Shown: piece after piece, positions 1 through 8,847 of the stretch
How positions within the stretch are numbered: the stretch's first letter is position 1
How the letters are laid out: every line of letters begins with the position of its first letter
From: JBEGHD01 sp049334165
GTDB taxonomy: Bacteria; Bacteroidota; Bacteroidia; Flavobacteriales_D; Sanyastnellaceae
DNA: 64,000 bases
Assembly: GCA_049334165.1 (NCBI GenBank)
Contig: JBEGHD010000016.1
Direction: 5' to 3' (one strand)
Notes under the pieces: generated by a model
Databases searched by the model: none
Seen by the model: the letters and a program-made list of their open reading frames with translations, nothing else
Told to the model about the DNA's origin: nothing
Translations under genes and position numbers: made by a program

Positions 1-9
1 TTAACTCAC

Positions 10-296
10 CTTAATGTTTCAGGTTCCAGCGCTGAGTAGCCTGCTTTCAGCTACGGAAAAGGAAACACATAGGCACATAGGAAATCAAAGGCACATAGTC
101 AGAGCTCTAATTTCTATGTGTCTTCGAACGATCATGAACAGTACTGGGAATTACTTCGGCTGAAAAATGCAGGTGAAAGAAGAAGAACTTCTATTGTGCC
201 TATGTGGTTTTATCCTTTTGAAGTTACTCGCAAAAGTCTTAAAGTTCCTCCACTCCTTAGCTGAACTTAATATTTCAAGTTCCCAGCACTGAGTAG
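10..296. repeat. degenerate repeat element with direct and inverted repeats
   Basis: The stretch before the first gene has no convincing coding frame but is clearly structured. An imperfect ~30-base direct repeat occurs at 10-39 and 266-296 (both end in GCNCTGAGTAG or CACTGAGTAG). Between them, AAACACATAGGCACATAG at 63-80 is matched in inverted orientation at 191-210 (reverse complement AAACCACATAGGCACAATAG). Two further copies of the motif sit at 86-98 (CAAAGGCACATAG) and, inverted, at about 113-124. From memory, 'AGGCACA(A/T)AG'-type motifs occur around small mobile or GxxExxY-type genes in Bacteroidota; that link is unverified, and no such gene is present here. It may be a decayed non-autonomous element. 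Confidence 0.5.
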
Positions 297-392
297 GTAG
301 AAGCCTGTATTTGTCTGTAAAACAATTGATTAAAAACTTTTTTAAACCCTTGTCCAACACGATTGTTATTATTGGCAAAGCCAAACATTTCA

Positions 393-1238
393 ATGAAAAA
401 ACTCAACAATCAAAAGATAGAAGGAAGCAGCGGAAGGCCAATTGTGCTTGACGCATTTTGGGAGGACCAATCGCAAAACATGCCAATCGTGATTTTTAGT
501 CACGGCTACAAGGGCTTCAAAGACTGGGGTGCCTGGGATCTGGTAGCGCAAAAATTTGCCGATGCCGGTTTTCTCTTTATCAAATTTAACTTCAGCCACA
601 ACGGTGGTACCGTTGAAGATCCAATCGATTTCCCCGATCTCGAAGCGTTTAGTGAAAACAACTACTCCATCGAAAAAGGTGATCTAAACATGGTGATCAA
701 CTGGGTGGAGTTCACCAATATTTTACCCAAGAGCCGAATCGATCAAAGTGGCGTATTTCTCATTGGACACAGTCGGGGAGGAGGGATTTCACTGCTGCAA
801 GCTGCGAGCGATGAACGTGTCAAGAAAGTCGCTACCTGGGCAAGTGTGGCCGATTTCGGAAAGCGATTCCCGGATGAGGATGCTCTGAGAGAATGGAAAG
901 AGGAAGGCGTTTACTACGTGAAAAACGGTCGCACCGGACAGCAAATGCCGCACAAGTATCAGTTTTACGAAGATTACCTAAAAAACAAATCCGCACTGAA
1001 TATCAAAAAGGCTGTGACAAAATTGAAGGTTCCACACCTGGCCATTCACGGTGATGCAGACGAGTCTGTTTCCAGAAATGCCGCCAAATCGCTTTCTCGC
1101 TGGGGAGAAAATTCCAGTATGAAAACAATTAAGAAAGCTGGACATACTTTCGGATCTTCGCACCCGTGGGAGAGCGAAGAACTCCCCGAACACCTCGAAG
1201 AAGTAACCGAAACAACGATCAAGTTTTTCCGCGGATGA
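393..1238 (+). CDS. alpha/beta hydrolase (dienelactone-hydrolase-like fold)
   Basis: This is a 281-residue serine hydrolase of the alpha/beta-hydrolase superfamily. The likely catalytic triad is visible: Ser127 in the nucleophile elbow GHSRGG (125-130), Asp221 in HGDAD, and His251 in KAGH. The early SHGYKGF (36-42) fits the oxyanion-hole loop. There is no signal peptide, so it should be cytoplasmic. The substrate cannot be told; family members act on esters, dienelactones or peptides. The ATG at 393 is preferred over the upstream TTG at 363 because the protein then begins with a normal MKKLNNQK start. It lies 37 bases upstream of the FAD enzyme and may share its transcript. Confidence 0.85.
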   Translation: MKKLNNQKIEGSSGRPIVLDAFWEDQSQNMPIVIFSHGYKGFKDWGAWDLVAQKFADAGFLFIKFNFSHNGGTVEDPIDFPDLEAFSENNYSIEKGDLNMVINWVEFTNILPKSRIDQSGVFLIGHSRGGGISLLQAASDERVKKVATWASVADFGKRFPDEDALREWKEEGVYYVKNGRTGQQMPHKYQFYEDYLKNKSALNIKKAVTKLKVPHLAIHGDADESVSRNAAKSLSRWGENSSMKTIKKAGHTFGSSHPWESEELPEHLEEVTETTIKFFRG

Positions 1239-1275
1239 TTTCCGCAATTGGAGTAATCAAAATCGCAACGCGACC

Positions 1276-2550
1276 ATGAGCACCAAAGACGCAGATGTAA
1301 TAATTATCGGGGGAGGCATAGCAGGATTGACCTGCGCTCACTATCTCCACAAGGGTGGAAAGAAAGTGAAAGTCCTCGAAGCTTCCGATAGAATTGGAGG
1401 TCGTGTGAAAACCGATCGCTACAAAGGCTTTTTGCTCGATCACGGTTTTCAGGTCTTACTGACAGCTTACCCAGAAGCGAAAAAATTGCTCGACTACAAA
1501 GCACTTGACTTAAAGGAATTTGGCTCGGGCTCTTTGATCTACACCGACCGCGGAGACTACAAGCTCTCGGATCCTTCGCGGACTCCCGGAACCATGTTTA
1601 GTATGATTTTCTCCAGGGTGGGAACGCTTAGCGATAAAATTTTGCTTTACCGATTGAAGAATCGCCTGAAGCGAGATTCGCTGGAAAAGATTTTTTCCCG
1701 GCCGGAGAAAACCACAATGGAATACCTTCAGGACAAGGGCTTTTCTCACAAGTTTATCCAGCGTTTTTTCAAACCATTTTTCAGTGGGATTTTTCTTGAG
1801 CACCGCCTCAAAACTTCCAGCAGAATGTTTGAGTTTGTTTTCAAGATGTTTTCTGAAGGCAGTGCAGCAATTCCAGCAGAGGGAATGGAAGCGATTCCCC
1901 GTCAAATCGGAGACAGTTTGCCAGAAGGGTCGATAATTTGTGATGCTCCCGTTGAATTCTATGAGGAGGGAAAGGTAGTTTGCAAAGACGGTAAGGAGTA
2001 CACTGCAGATCAAATTGTGGTTGCTGCCGACACGCCAGAGCTTTTGCCAAACTCCAAGCGTCAGCCACCCGCAGATGTTACCTGTCTTTATTTCGAATCG
2101 AATCAGCCGCTTTACGAAGAGCCGCTCATTGCACTTTACTCTAAGTCGGGTCAGCTGACCAACAACATCGCCATCCTGGACAATGTGCAGGAAACTTACT
2201 CCAATAGCGATTCTTCACTCATTTCCGTGACAGTGAAGTATCGAAGAAATTATTCCATTCGGGAAATTCAACAACGCGTGAAAGACGAATTGATCGACAA
2301 TTTTCCTGTGACTACCTTGCAGTTGAGCCACGTGAAAAATTATCACATCGAGTATGCTTTACCCAACCAGAGATCGGTAAGAAACGAGGTAAAGCCAGGT
2401 GAATACGAGCTTTCAAAAAACATTTACAGGGTAGGAGATTATTTGCTCAACGGCTCACTCAACGCAGCCATGAAGACAGGACGGGAAGTGGCTGAGTTGA
2501 TTTTAAACCCTTCGACCATCGAAGTTAAAGCGGAGTCTGAAAAGGCGTAA
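1276..2550 (+). CDS. FAD-dependent oxidoreductase, amine oxidase / protoporphyrinogen oxidase-like
   Basis: This 424-residue flavoprotein has the N-terminal dinucleotide-binding motif GGGIAG at residues 12-17, followed by the EASDRIGGR segment typical of the amine oxidase/phytoene desaturase superfamily. The C-terminal FAD signature (GDYLLNGSLNAAMKTG, near 387-404) is also present. It has no signal peptide. Related enzymes oxidise amines, carotenoid precursors or porphyrinogens; the substrate is not evident. It follows the hydrolase by 37 bases and is followed by a strong hairpin terminator, which suggests a two-gene transcript. Confidence 0.85.
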   Translation: MSTKDADVIIIGGGIAGLTCAHYLHKGGKKVKVLEASDRIGGRVKTDRYKGFLLDHGFQVLLTAYPEAKKLLDYKALDLKEFGSGSLIYTDRGDYKLSDPSRTPGTMFSMIFSRVGTLSDKILLYRLKNRLKRDSLEKIFSRPEKTTMEYLQDKGFSHKFIQRFFKPFFSGIFLEHRLKTSSRMFEFVFKMFSEGSAAIPAEGMEAIPRQIGDSLPEGSIICDAPVEFYEEGKVVCKDGKEYTADQIVVAADTPELLPNSKRQPPADVTCLYFESNQPLYEEPLIALYSKSGQLTNNIAILDNVQETYSNSDSSLISVTVKYRRNYSIREIQQRVKDELIDNFPVTTLQLSHVKNYHIEYALPNQRSVRNEVKPGEYELSKNIYRVGDYLLNGSLNAAMKTGREVAELILNPSTIEVKAESEKA

Positions 2551-2554
2551 AAGA

Positions 2555-2581
2555 AAAACCCCGCGAAATTCGCAGGGTTTC
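2555..2581. terminator. bidirectional hairpin terminator between convergent genes
   Basis: AAACCC..GCGAA and TTCGC.GGGTTT form a GC-rich stem flanked by an A-run on the left and T residues in the loop-distal arm. It sits just after the stop of the FAD enzyme and 30 bases from the stop of the convergent T9SS gene, so it can serve both. Confidence 0.8.
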
Positions 2582-2610
2582 TCCGTAAGTTCTCATGTAG
2601 AAAGAACTAG

Positions 2611-3516
2611 CTAGCGTACCACCAATCTCTTAGTGGTCGTTCCTTTTTTATTCACGATTTGGAAAAAGTACATTCCTCTCTGCCAATCGTCCACAGCAAT
2701 CTCGTGGATCAGGTCGCTGCCGACAGTTGATTCGAATACTTTCTTTCCGGTCAGATCAAATGCCGAAATCTTGTCTCCATTCTGAAGTTTTGAAGCATCG
2801 ATTTTTACCACATCGCTAGCCGGATTTGGATAAACTGTGAATTCTGGTTTCTCGTTTTCTTCAATTCCAACGGTGGTGTCCACTACATTGACGTCATCGA
2901 TGTAGTAGAGCCCGATAGTTGTTTCGCCACCGTAAGCGAAGAAATTGATTCCTCCTGCAACAGGTTCTACGTAAGGGATTGAACCCAGCGGCTCTTCATT
3001 GATCACAAAGTTGATTTCGTCATTGTCCATAGACACAATTATTGTGACAGTGATCCACTCATCGTGGTTGAAACTTGTCGATGCCTGTTCAGTGCCTTGA
3101 ACCTGAAGGCTTAAGCTTCCCTGGTCCATGTAGATGTCCCAGGCCCAGCCATCGCCAGGAGTGGTGGTCGTCTGCATATTGAAATAAGCTGCTGCGTCTG
3201 AGGGTACGAAAATTTTAAACTGGATGGCGTAGGTACCTGTTTCTACACCGAGAGGCATAAAAATGTCGGTTGGGCCTCCCTGAACCGAAGATGCTTCAAA
3301 TTTCAAAGAGTTAGAGCCACTGGCTGCGAGGTCATCCGAAACTGGGGCATCTTCGTTTCCTCCTTCCGTCCCAGACCAGGTGGTGAAATCAGCTGATTGT
3401 TCGGCTATCAGATCTCCAGGATTGTAAGATTCAAAATCCTCATTGAGCAGGATTGTTTGTGAATAGCTAAAAGTGGCAGCAAAGACCGCTGCCAAAAAGA
3501 GTAAAGGTTTCTTCAT
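2611..3516 (-). CDS. T9SS type A sorting domain-containing secreted protein
   Basis: This 301-residue protein has a signal peptide (about 1-20, ending FSYSQ), a beta-rich body at about 25-215, and a type A C-terminal sorting domain. The sorting domain starts at FTVYPNPASD (227-235) and ends with KKGTTTKRLVVR. The body resembles laminin-G/concanavalin-like jelly rolls that bind carbohydrate; this rests only on its 'NEDFESYNPG..' start and the repeating hydrophobic pattern. It should cross the outer membrane through the type IX system and be anchored at the surface or released. It is monocistronic by spacing. Confidence 0.85.
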   Translation of the reverse strand: MKKPLLFLAAVFAATFSYSQTILLNEDFESYNPGDLIAEQSADFTTWSGTEGGNEDAPVSDDLAASGSNSLKFEASSVQGGPTDIFMPLGVETGTYAIQFKIFVPSDAAAYFNMQTTTTPGDGWAWDIYMDQGSLSLQVQGTEQASTSFNHDEWITVTIIVSMDNDEINFVINEEPLGSIPYVEPVAGGINFFAYGGETTIGLYYIDDVNVVDTTVGIEENEKPEFTVYPNPASDVVKIDASKLQNGDKISAFDLTGKKVFESTVGSDLIHEIAVDDWQRGMYFFQIVNKKGTTTKRLVVR

Positions 3517-3583
3517 GGTGATAAATATTGAGTTAGTAATCCATGAAAGTTAAGAAAAAGTTAAGCGACCTTGAAGCCATGCA

Positions 3584-3626
3584 ATAAAAAAAAGCCACTG
3601 AAGTGCAATGCACGCCAATGGCTCGT
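3584..3626 (-). terminator. rho-independent terminator
   Basis: On the minus strand AGCCA-TTG-GCGTGCA / TGCAC-TT-CAGTGGCT folds into a long stem followed by seven T residues. It lies 42 bases past the stop of the oxygenase gene at 3668-4630 and should end that transcript. Confidence 0.8.
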
Positions 3627-3667
3627 TAAGTAGAAGTGTACTTTTGGTTGTAGTTCTTCCGGGACTC

Positions 3668-4630
3668 TTATTTTTTCAAAAGTCCGATTTCTATTAGTCT
3701 TTCTTCGAGGTAGCCACCTGCTGAAATTGGTGCATACATTGGCTCTTCACCTTCTGGAACGCACTCTTCAAGGCAGTCGAGGCGCATGTCGCTCCGTGGA
3801 TGCAGGAAGAAAGGAATTGAGTAACGCGATGTTCCCCATTTTTCTCTCGGTGGATTGATAACTCGATGTGTGGTCGATCTCAATTTGTTGTTCGTCAGTC
3901 TCTGTAGCATGTCGCCAACATTCACCACAATGTGGTCGGGCAAAGCTGTCACGTCAACCCATTCACCTTTTTTGTTCAACACCTGAAGGCCTTCAGCAGA
4001 AGCACCAATCAATAGCGTGATGAGGTTGATGTCCTCGTGCTCACCGGCTCTCACAGCCGATTTCGGCTCTTCTGTAATTGGAGGGTAGTGGATAGGACGA
4101 AGGATGCTGTTTCCATTTTTGATCTTGTCGTCAAAGTATTTCTCATCCAGCCCGAGGTAAAGTGCGATTGCGCGAAGCATCGACTCACCAGTTTTCTCAA
4201 GGGCTTTGTAAGCCTTGATACCGACCTTGTTGAATTCAGGCAATTCGTCAACATAAATGTTGTCAGGGTATTCTTCCTTGATTGGGTCTTCGCCTTCAAC
4301 CTCCTGGCCGAAGTGCCAAAATTCTTTGAGATCTCCTGCATTGCTGTCTTTGGCGTGTTCTTTACCAAAGGAAACATAACCGCGCTGTCCTGCTAGCTCT
4401 TCTTTCTCGTATTTCTTCTTGGTATCTTCGGGCAAGTCAAAGAACTTCTTTACTTCGGAGTAAAGCTTCTCAACTGTAGATTCGTCAATCAGGTGGTTTT
4501 TAACGGCCACGAACCCGATACGCTCGTAAGCCTCTCCCAATTTTTTCACAAAAGCTGCTCTCTGCTCTTCGTTTCCTTCGGTGAATTCCTTTAGATCAAC
4601 ACTCGGAATTCCCATCACTTCGTTGCTCAT
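3668..4630 (-). CDS. isopenicillin N synthase family 2-oxoglutarate/Fe(II) oxygenase
   Basis: This 320-residue protein belongs to the non-haem iron oxygenase superfamily. It has the N-terminal DIOX_N region (IPSVDLKEF, 8-16) and a double-stranded beta-helix core. The iron ligands are visible: His198 and Asp200 in GEHEDINL, and His255 in STTHRV. The RxS motif (Arg269, Ser271) is where 2-oxoglutarate normally binds, which favours a 2-oxoglutarate-dependent dioxygenase over a true IPNS. Length is typical of the family. The substrate is unknown, and no beta-lactam or other biosynthetic genes are nearby. Confidence 0.9.
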   Translation of the reverse strand: MSNEVMGIPSVDLKEFTEGNEEQRAAFVKKLGEAYERIGFVAVKNHLIDESTVEKLYSEVKKFFDLPEDTKKKYEKEELAGQRGYVSFGKEHAKDSNAGDLKEFWHFGQEVEGEDPIKEEYPDNIYVDELPEFNKVGIKAYKALEKTGESMLRAIALYLGLDEKYFDDKIKNGNSILRPIHYPPITEEPKSAVRAGEHEDINLITLLIGASAEGLQVLNKKGEWVDVTALPDHIVVNVGDMLQRLTNNKLRSTTHRVINPPREKWGTSRYSIPFFLHPRSDMRLDCLEECVPEGEEPMYAPISAGGYLEERLIEIGLLKK

Positions 4631-4709
4631 GATTTGCTTGTTTTAAAGTTGCGTTTGTAGGGCAATTTACAAAAATGAATGTTATCTTTTCTTTGCCCGA
4701 GGTGCCGGC

Positions 4710-5621
4710 TTACCGGTCTTTGATGACTGTCGATACTTCATACTCAATTGGAATCTCCATTCCGTTAGGCGCCTGAGGTCCTGGCTGCAGTTCTATAGTT
4801 CCACTAAACTTTTGAGAGATGTCTCCTTCAACAGTCCACAAGGTTTTTCTGTCGAGCTTGAGAGTTGCTGTTCCAGTACCAGAGATTAAGTACTTTGCCT
4901 CGCTGCCACCAATTTGTACATAGGCATCCTTATCAGCAGTGGCTATTTCCGAATTCATCCTAATAGTGACAAACTCATCTGTTACCTCCACCAGCTCAAA
5001 GGTAGCGTCTTGAGTTGCTTCCATGCCAGACTGAAGCTCTATGGATTTTGTCCAGGTATCGCCTATAGAAACCTTTTTTGAGGGGAAAATGGATGAGAGT
5101 TGCTCAACGCTTCCCTTTATGGCTGCCTTGCCGTAAGCCTGACTCATTTGAGCTCGTACCTGCTGCTTTTCCATTTCAGACATTTCGGGAAATTGACTCA
5201 ATGCCTGTGAATATAATTCGTCTATTCCAGAGATGGCGGTTACTTCACCCTTCGAAGTCATTTCAATCGAAAAGGGCTTTTTGGTCAATTCCTTCAGGAT
5301 TTTCGACATCATGTCTACGTCATCGCCTTCTCTTCTCGAAGAGAAGGATTGATTGATGACGCCTGATTCCATTGACAATTCCATCCACACAAAAGAGACG
5401 TCAAAAACATATCCATTTTCGGTGACAGAAACCACTTCGAACTTCGAATTGCTGGAGCTTTCCATATCTACATTCTGCGTAGTACCCTGAATGTTCTGAG
5501 TCATGGTGCTCGTTGCAGTAATGTTTTGATAGTATATTTCTCCTTCTTTGAGATTGAGCTCGAGCTCGTATTTTTTTGCCGGAGAGAAGAGCAAAAAGAG
5601 CATGCTTAAAATGTAAATCAT
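4710..5621 (-). CDS. DUF6263-like exported protein
   Basis: This 303-residue protein has a short hydrophobic start (MIYILSMLFLLFSPA) consistent with export. The body alternates beta strands (LELNLKEGEIYYQN, then repeated polar strands). The motif KKVSIGDTWTKS (about 184-195) and the overall layout match what I recall of the Bacteroidota DUF6263 family. No catalytic motif is visible. It follows the 2OG oxygenase with a 79-base gap but is separated from it by its own direction of reading, and it precedes the barrel protein's region on the minus strand. Function is unknown. Confidence 0.6.
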   Translation of the reverse strand: MIYILSMLFLLFSPAKKYELELNLKEGEIYYQNITATSTMTQNIQGTTQNVDMESSSNSKFEVVSVTENGYVFDVSFVWMELSMESGVINQSFSSRREGDDVDMMSKILKELTKKPFSIEMTSKGEVTAISGIDELYSQALSQFPEMSEMEKQQVRAQMSQAYGKAAIKGSVEQLSSIFPSKKVSIGDTWTKSIELQSGMEATQDATFELVEVTDEFVTIRMNSEIATADKDAYVQIGGSEAKYLISGTGTATLKLDRKTLWTVEGDISQKFSGTIELQPGPQAPNGMEIPIEYEVSTVIKDR

Positions 5622-5645
5622 GGTAAATGGTAGTTTGGATTAAAA

Positions 5646-6335
5646 TTATTCTTCACTGTCAGAATCTCCCTGGAAAAGCCTGAATGAAACTCCGGCCATA
5701 AGAGAAATTCCGTGGTGGTGAATGTCGCTTCTTTCAAAGTACTCTGTGTCGCTCACGCTAAGAATGCTGTATTGATATTTCGCGAGTACGTAGCACAAAA
5801 TGTTATCTGAAATCTGATAACCTGCACCAAGCTCTGCCAATCCGGCCAGGTCAATTCTATTGGCCTCTTCGGTTTTATTCGCTGTGATAGGTTCTCCTCC
5901 GTTGTAGGAGAATAGCTCGGGAATGTCAAACTCTGTTTTGATGAGGTAACCTGGAGCGACACCGAGATTTCCGAAACCGTAGAGTTTGTCGGTGACATTA
6001 AGTCGATAGCCCGCTTTAATCGGTAGGGTCACGTAGTGAAAGTCGAAAACTGTGAGCGAGTAAACACTGTTAAACTCGTCTTCCCTCGAATAAAGAACTA
6101 CCGAATTAAACCCGCGCTTTTCATAAAGCAGGTCTGCACCAATCGTAATATTTTCGTTGAGTCGATACTGATAATTGAACCCAGCAGTAAAGCCGAATTC
6201 GTAGTCGGTACTTTCCAAAAAATCGTTGTGAATAACATCGGTGACATTGGGGCCACCGGTAAGACCAAAAAAGTGATCTTGCGAAAATGCTGTTGAAGAA
6301 ATCAAAATGGTAAGCGCCAGTAAAATGTTTTTCAT
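5646..6335 (-). CDS. outer membrane beta-barrel protein (PorT-like family)
   Basis: From the ATG at 6335 this is 229 residues with a signal peptide (MKNILLALTILISSTAFSQ). Amphipathic strands at regular spacing follow: FGLTGGPN near the mature N-terminus, GFTAGFNYQYRL, LPIKAGYRLN, GELGAGYQI-type turns, and a closing ISLMAGVSFRLFQ. This pattern is that of small 8-stranded porin-family or PorT-like barrels of Bacteroidota. The preferred start skips a 10-residue extension that would spoil the signal peptide. It reads just upstream of the DUF6263-like gene (24-base gap), so the two probably share a transcript. No specific ligand is evident. Confidence 0.8.
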   Translation of the reverse strand: MKNILLALTILISSTAFSQDHFFGLTGGPNVTDVIHNDFLESTDYEFGFTAGFNYQYRLNENITIGADLLYEKRGFNSVVLYSREDEFNSVYSLTVFDFHYVTLPIKAGYRLNVTDKLYGFGNLGVAPGYLIKTEFDIPELFSYNGGEPITANKTEEANRIDLAGLAELGAGYQISDNILCYVLAKYQYSILSVSDTEYFERSDIHHHGISLMAGVSFRLFQGDSDSEE

Positions 6336-6506
6336 CTTTGAAGAATATGAAATTAGAGTGCTCAAAGATGTGGAAAACTGGTCGGTTTCAAAAATTAAAT
6401 CTTTGCTAACTTCCTTTGCTCAACCACCGTTTAACGTGAAGCGTAAAATGACAATCTTACAAGGACAAAAAATAATAGTCAATCGAAAACCGTTGGAAAA
6501 GCTTTT

Positions 6507-6514
6507 TACTTTTG
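6507..6514 (+). promoter_or_regulatory. candidate -7 promoter element (TACTTTTG)
   Basis: TACTTTTG matches the Bacteroidota -7 consensus TAnnTTTG, 41 bases before the ATG at 6555. No TTG is found at the ideal -33 spacing, so support is partial. Confidence 0.3.
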
Positions 6515-6554
6515 CCACAACTGTAAGACGCCCTAAATTTTAAAGACAAATCGC

Positions 6555-7166
6555 ATGAAAATCAGTAAGCTCAATTTTCTTTTGCCACTTCTAACTTTGG
6601 TATTTTGTGGAAACATAGTACTCGCACAAGATGAGCAGGAAGAAGAACTTTCGCTCGAGAGCGGACCGCTTCAAAATCAGTTTGAGTATCTAATAGAAGA
6701 ATCTAACAATTACCAGCAGTACGAAGTAATTCCAAAAGACTGGATGCAAACTTTTAAGGCGAGTTTGAAGGATTCTCTTGCAGCTATCAGTACCGAAATC
6801 AAGGATCTCAACTCACAGATAGACGAGCAGGAGGAAACTATCTCGAGCCTGGAAACAAAGTTAAAAGGCACAGAAGGCGAGCTGGCGGAAACGCAAAACG
6901 CCATGGATAGCATGAACTTCGTTGGTACGGTTCCAATGAAGAAACCATTTTATCGCGTAGTGATTTGGTCGATAATTGGTGGCCTTTTGTTGCTGTTACT
7001 CATTTTTATCTTCAGATTCAATCGGAGCAACAGCGTGACAAAAGATGTAAAGGGAAAACTTGCAGAGCTTCAGGATGAAATGGAGCAGCAAAAGAAACGC
7101 GCCCTGGAGCGCGAGCAAAAGCTCAGCCGCGAACTACAGGACGAGCGCAACAAGAATAGAAAATAG
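6555..7166 (+). CDS. coiled-coil single-pass membrane protein
   Basis: This 203-residue protein has an N-terminal signal peptide (about 1-24, ending VLAQ). A charged coiled coil follows at about 70-118. A single transmembrane helix spans 133-155 (WSIIGGLLLLLLIFIF), and a second highly charged coiled coil lies at 162-203. This predicts an extracytoplasmic N-terminal half and a cytoplasmic, helical, K/E/R-rich tail. Proteins like this in Bacteroidota are sometimes labelled 'tRNA (guanine-N1)-methyltransferase', but nothing here resembles a methyltransferase. It is 68 bases upstream of yebC. A scaffold or tether role is only a guess. Confidence 0.8.
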   Translation: MKISKLNFLLPLLTLVFCGNIVLAQDEQEEELSLESGPLQNQFEYLIEESNNYQQYEVIPKDWMQTFKASLKDSLAAISTEIKDLNSQIDEQEETISSLETKLKGTEGELAETQNAMDSMNFVGTVPMKKPFYRVVIWSIIGGLLLLLLIFIFRFNRSNSVTKDVKGKLAELQDEMEQQKKRALEREQKLSRELQDERNKNRK

Positions 7167-7234
7167 AACAGACCTTCCTGCGACTGACTCATTTTTTTTG
7201 AGTTGGTACGTTTTCGGGATATTATTTTTAAAAA

Positions 7235-7945
7235 ATGGGTAGAGCATTTGAATACCGAAGAGCCGCTAAGGAAAAGCGGTGGGACAAGATGTCCCAACTT
7301 TTTCCAAAACTCGGAAAAGCTATCACGATCGCAGCTAAAGAAGGTGGCCCTGATCCCGAGATGAATGCCAAATTGAGAACGGCTATTCAAAATGCGAAGT
7401 CGGAGAACATGCCCAAGGACAACATCGAGGCTGCCATCAAGCGTGCGTCAGGGAAGGATGCCGACCAGATGGTGGAGATGACTTACGAAGGAAAAGGTCC
7501 TCACGGAGTGCTCGTTTTCGTAGAATGCGCGACAGACAATTCCACCCGGACTGTAGCTAACGTAAAGTCATACTTCAACAAGGCCGGAGGCTCGCTGGTG
7601 CCGAATGGCTCTCTGGAATTTATGTTTGATCGAAAAGCTGTTTTCGTGATTGACGAACAAGAGAATTGGGACCCCGAAGAAATGGAGCTCGAACTGATCG
7701 ATTTTGGCCTCGAAGAAATAGAAGAGAACAACGGTCAGTACTACCTCTACGCTGATTACACCCAGTTTGGAGCACTTGGTCAGGCGCTTGAAGACAAAAA
7801 CATTGAAGTGTCGAAGTCATCTCTCGAACGCATCTCCAACAATCCACAGGAATTCACTGAAGAACAGTTGGAAGACATCGAAAAGCTTCTTGACAAAATC
7901 GAAGATGACGAAGACATTCAGGCAGTTTACACCAACGTGGCATAA
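7235..7945 (+). CDS. YebC/PmpR family protein
   Basis: This 236-residue protein begins MGRAFEYRRAAKEKRW, the standard N-terminus of the Bacteroidota branch of the YebC/TACO1 family. It also carries the conserved NAKLRTAIQNAKSENMPKDN segment (near 48-67) and the later ENMPK, GPHGV and LYADYTQFG landmarks. Family members were described as DNA-binding transcriptional regulators. More recent work links YebC/TACO1 proteins to ribosomes stalled on difficult motifs such as polyproline. It is full length, and the protein is expected in the cytoplasm. Confidence 0.95.
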   Translation: MGRAFEYRRAAKEKRWDKMSQLFPKLGKAITIAAKEGGPDPEMNAKLRTAIQNAKSENMPKDNIEAAIKRASGKDADQMVEMTYEGKGPHGVLVFVECATDNSTRTVANVKSYFNKAGGSLVPNGSLEFMFDRKAVFVIDEQENWDPEEMELELIDFGLEEIEENNGQYYLYADYTQFGALGQALEDKNIEVSKSSLERISNNPQEFTEEQLEDIEKLLDKIEDDEDIQAVYTNVA

Positions 7946-7977
7946 GCCGCTGCAAAATTGTTCTTCTTTAAAAATTC

Positions 7978-8733
7978 TCAGTGAACTGATTCACGCGCTT
8001 CTTTGCGCTGCTTCTCTATTCGTTTTTTACGCTCCTTTCGCCTCAGGCGCATGTTGAGCACTTCGACCAGAAGCGAGAAGAACACCGCAAAGTAGATGTA
8101 TCCCTTGGGCACGTGCTGATCGAAACCTTCGATAGCAAGCATGAAACCAATAAGAATGAGGAATGCCAGAGCCAGCACCTGGAGAGACGGGTGTTTGTTG
8201 ATGAATGTGCTGATCTGACCTGCAAAAATCATCATCACGATGATTGAGACTACAACTGCAATGATCATCAGCAGAATTTCGTCTGTTAACCCGATGGCCG
8301 TTAAAATTGAGTCGAAAGAAAAAACAAGGTCGAGAATAACAATTTGCGTGATGGCACTTGCAAACCCGCGCGTTTTCACCGCTCGATCCTCGTGATCTTC
8401 ACCTTCAACCTTTCCGTAGATTTCCGTGGTACTTTTTCCAAGGAGAAACAGCCCACCGGCAATCAATATCAAATCTCGTACACTGAAGTCTACTTCAAAC
8501 AAACTGAAGATCGGCTCTTTTGCCTGAATGATAAATGTGATTCCAAGAAGCAATGCCACCCGCATAATCAAAGCCAGGCTGAGTCCTAGCAATCGTGCTT
8601 TTCGCTGTTGTTCCTGCGGCAATTTGTTCGATACGATTGAGATAAAAATGATGTTGTCCACTCCGAGGACGATCTCTAAAAATGTGAGCGTTAACAGTGC
8701 AATCCACGTGTCTCCCTGAAGAAATATTTCCAT
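7978..8733 (-). CDS. TerC family integral membrane protein
   Basis: From the ATG at 8733 this is 251 residues with seven or so hydrophobic helices. The two paired TerC signatures with membrane-embedded acids are present: LEIVLGVDNIIFISI near residue 17 and VILDLVFSFDSILTAIG near residue 130. The tail is strongly basic (RRKERKKRIEKQRKEARE). TerC proteins are linked to metal-ion export, including manganese, and to tellurite resistance; Mn2+ export is the most general role. The upstream start at 8775 would add 14 residues before a typical MEIFLQGDTW beginning. The gene is divergent from the phosphatase-domain gene at 8848. Confidence 0.9.
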   Translation of the reverse strand: MEIFLQGDTWIALLTLTFLEIVLGVDNIIFISIVSNKLPQEQQRKARLLGLSLALIMRVALLLGITFIIQAKEPIFSLFEVDFSVRDLILIAGGLFLLGKSTTEIYGKVEGEDHEDRAVKTRGFASAITQIVILDLVFSFDSILTAIGLTDEILLMIIAVVVSIIVMMIFAGQISTFINKHPSLQVLALAFLILIGFMLAIEGFDQHVPKGYIYFAVFFSLLVEVLNMRLRRKERKKRIEKQRKEARESVH

Positions 8734-8847
8734 TTGGCAAGTTTGATTTGTCGTGCCAAATGTAGCAGAAATCACGATGACGCTCTTAACATCAATAATT
8801 CGATTCAGAAAAATATTCGTGTAACTTCGCCCGAACAGATCGCCCCG

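Noticed and set aside
6555..7166. 'tRNA (guanine-N1)-methyltransferase' as the name of the coiled-coil gene
   Set aside because: No SPOUT or SAM motif is visible; the protein is a signal peptide, coiled coil and one membrane helix.
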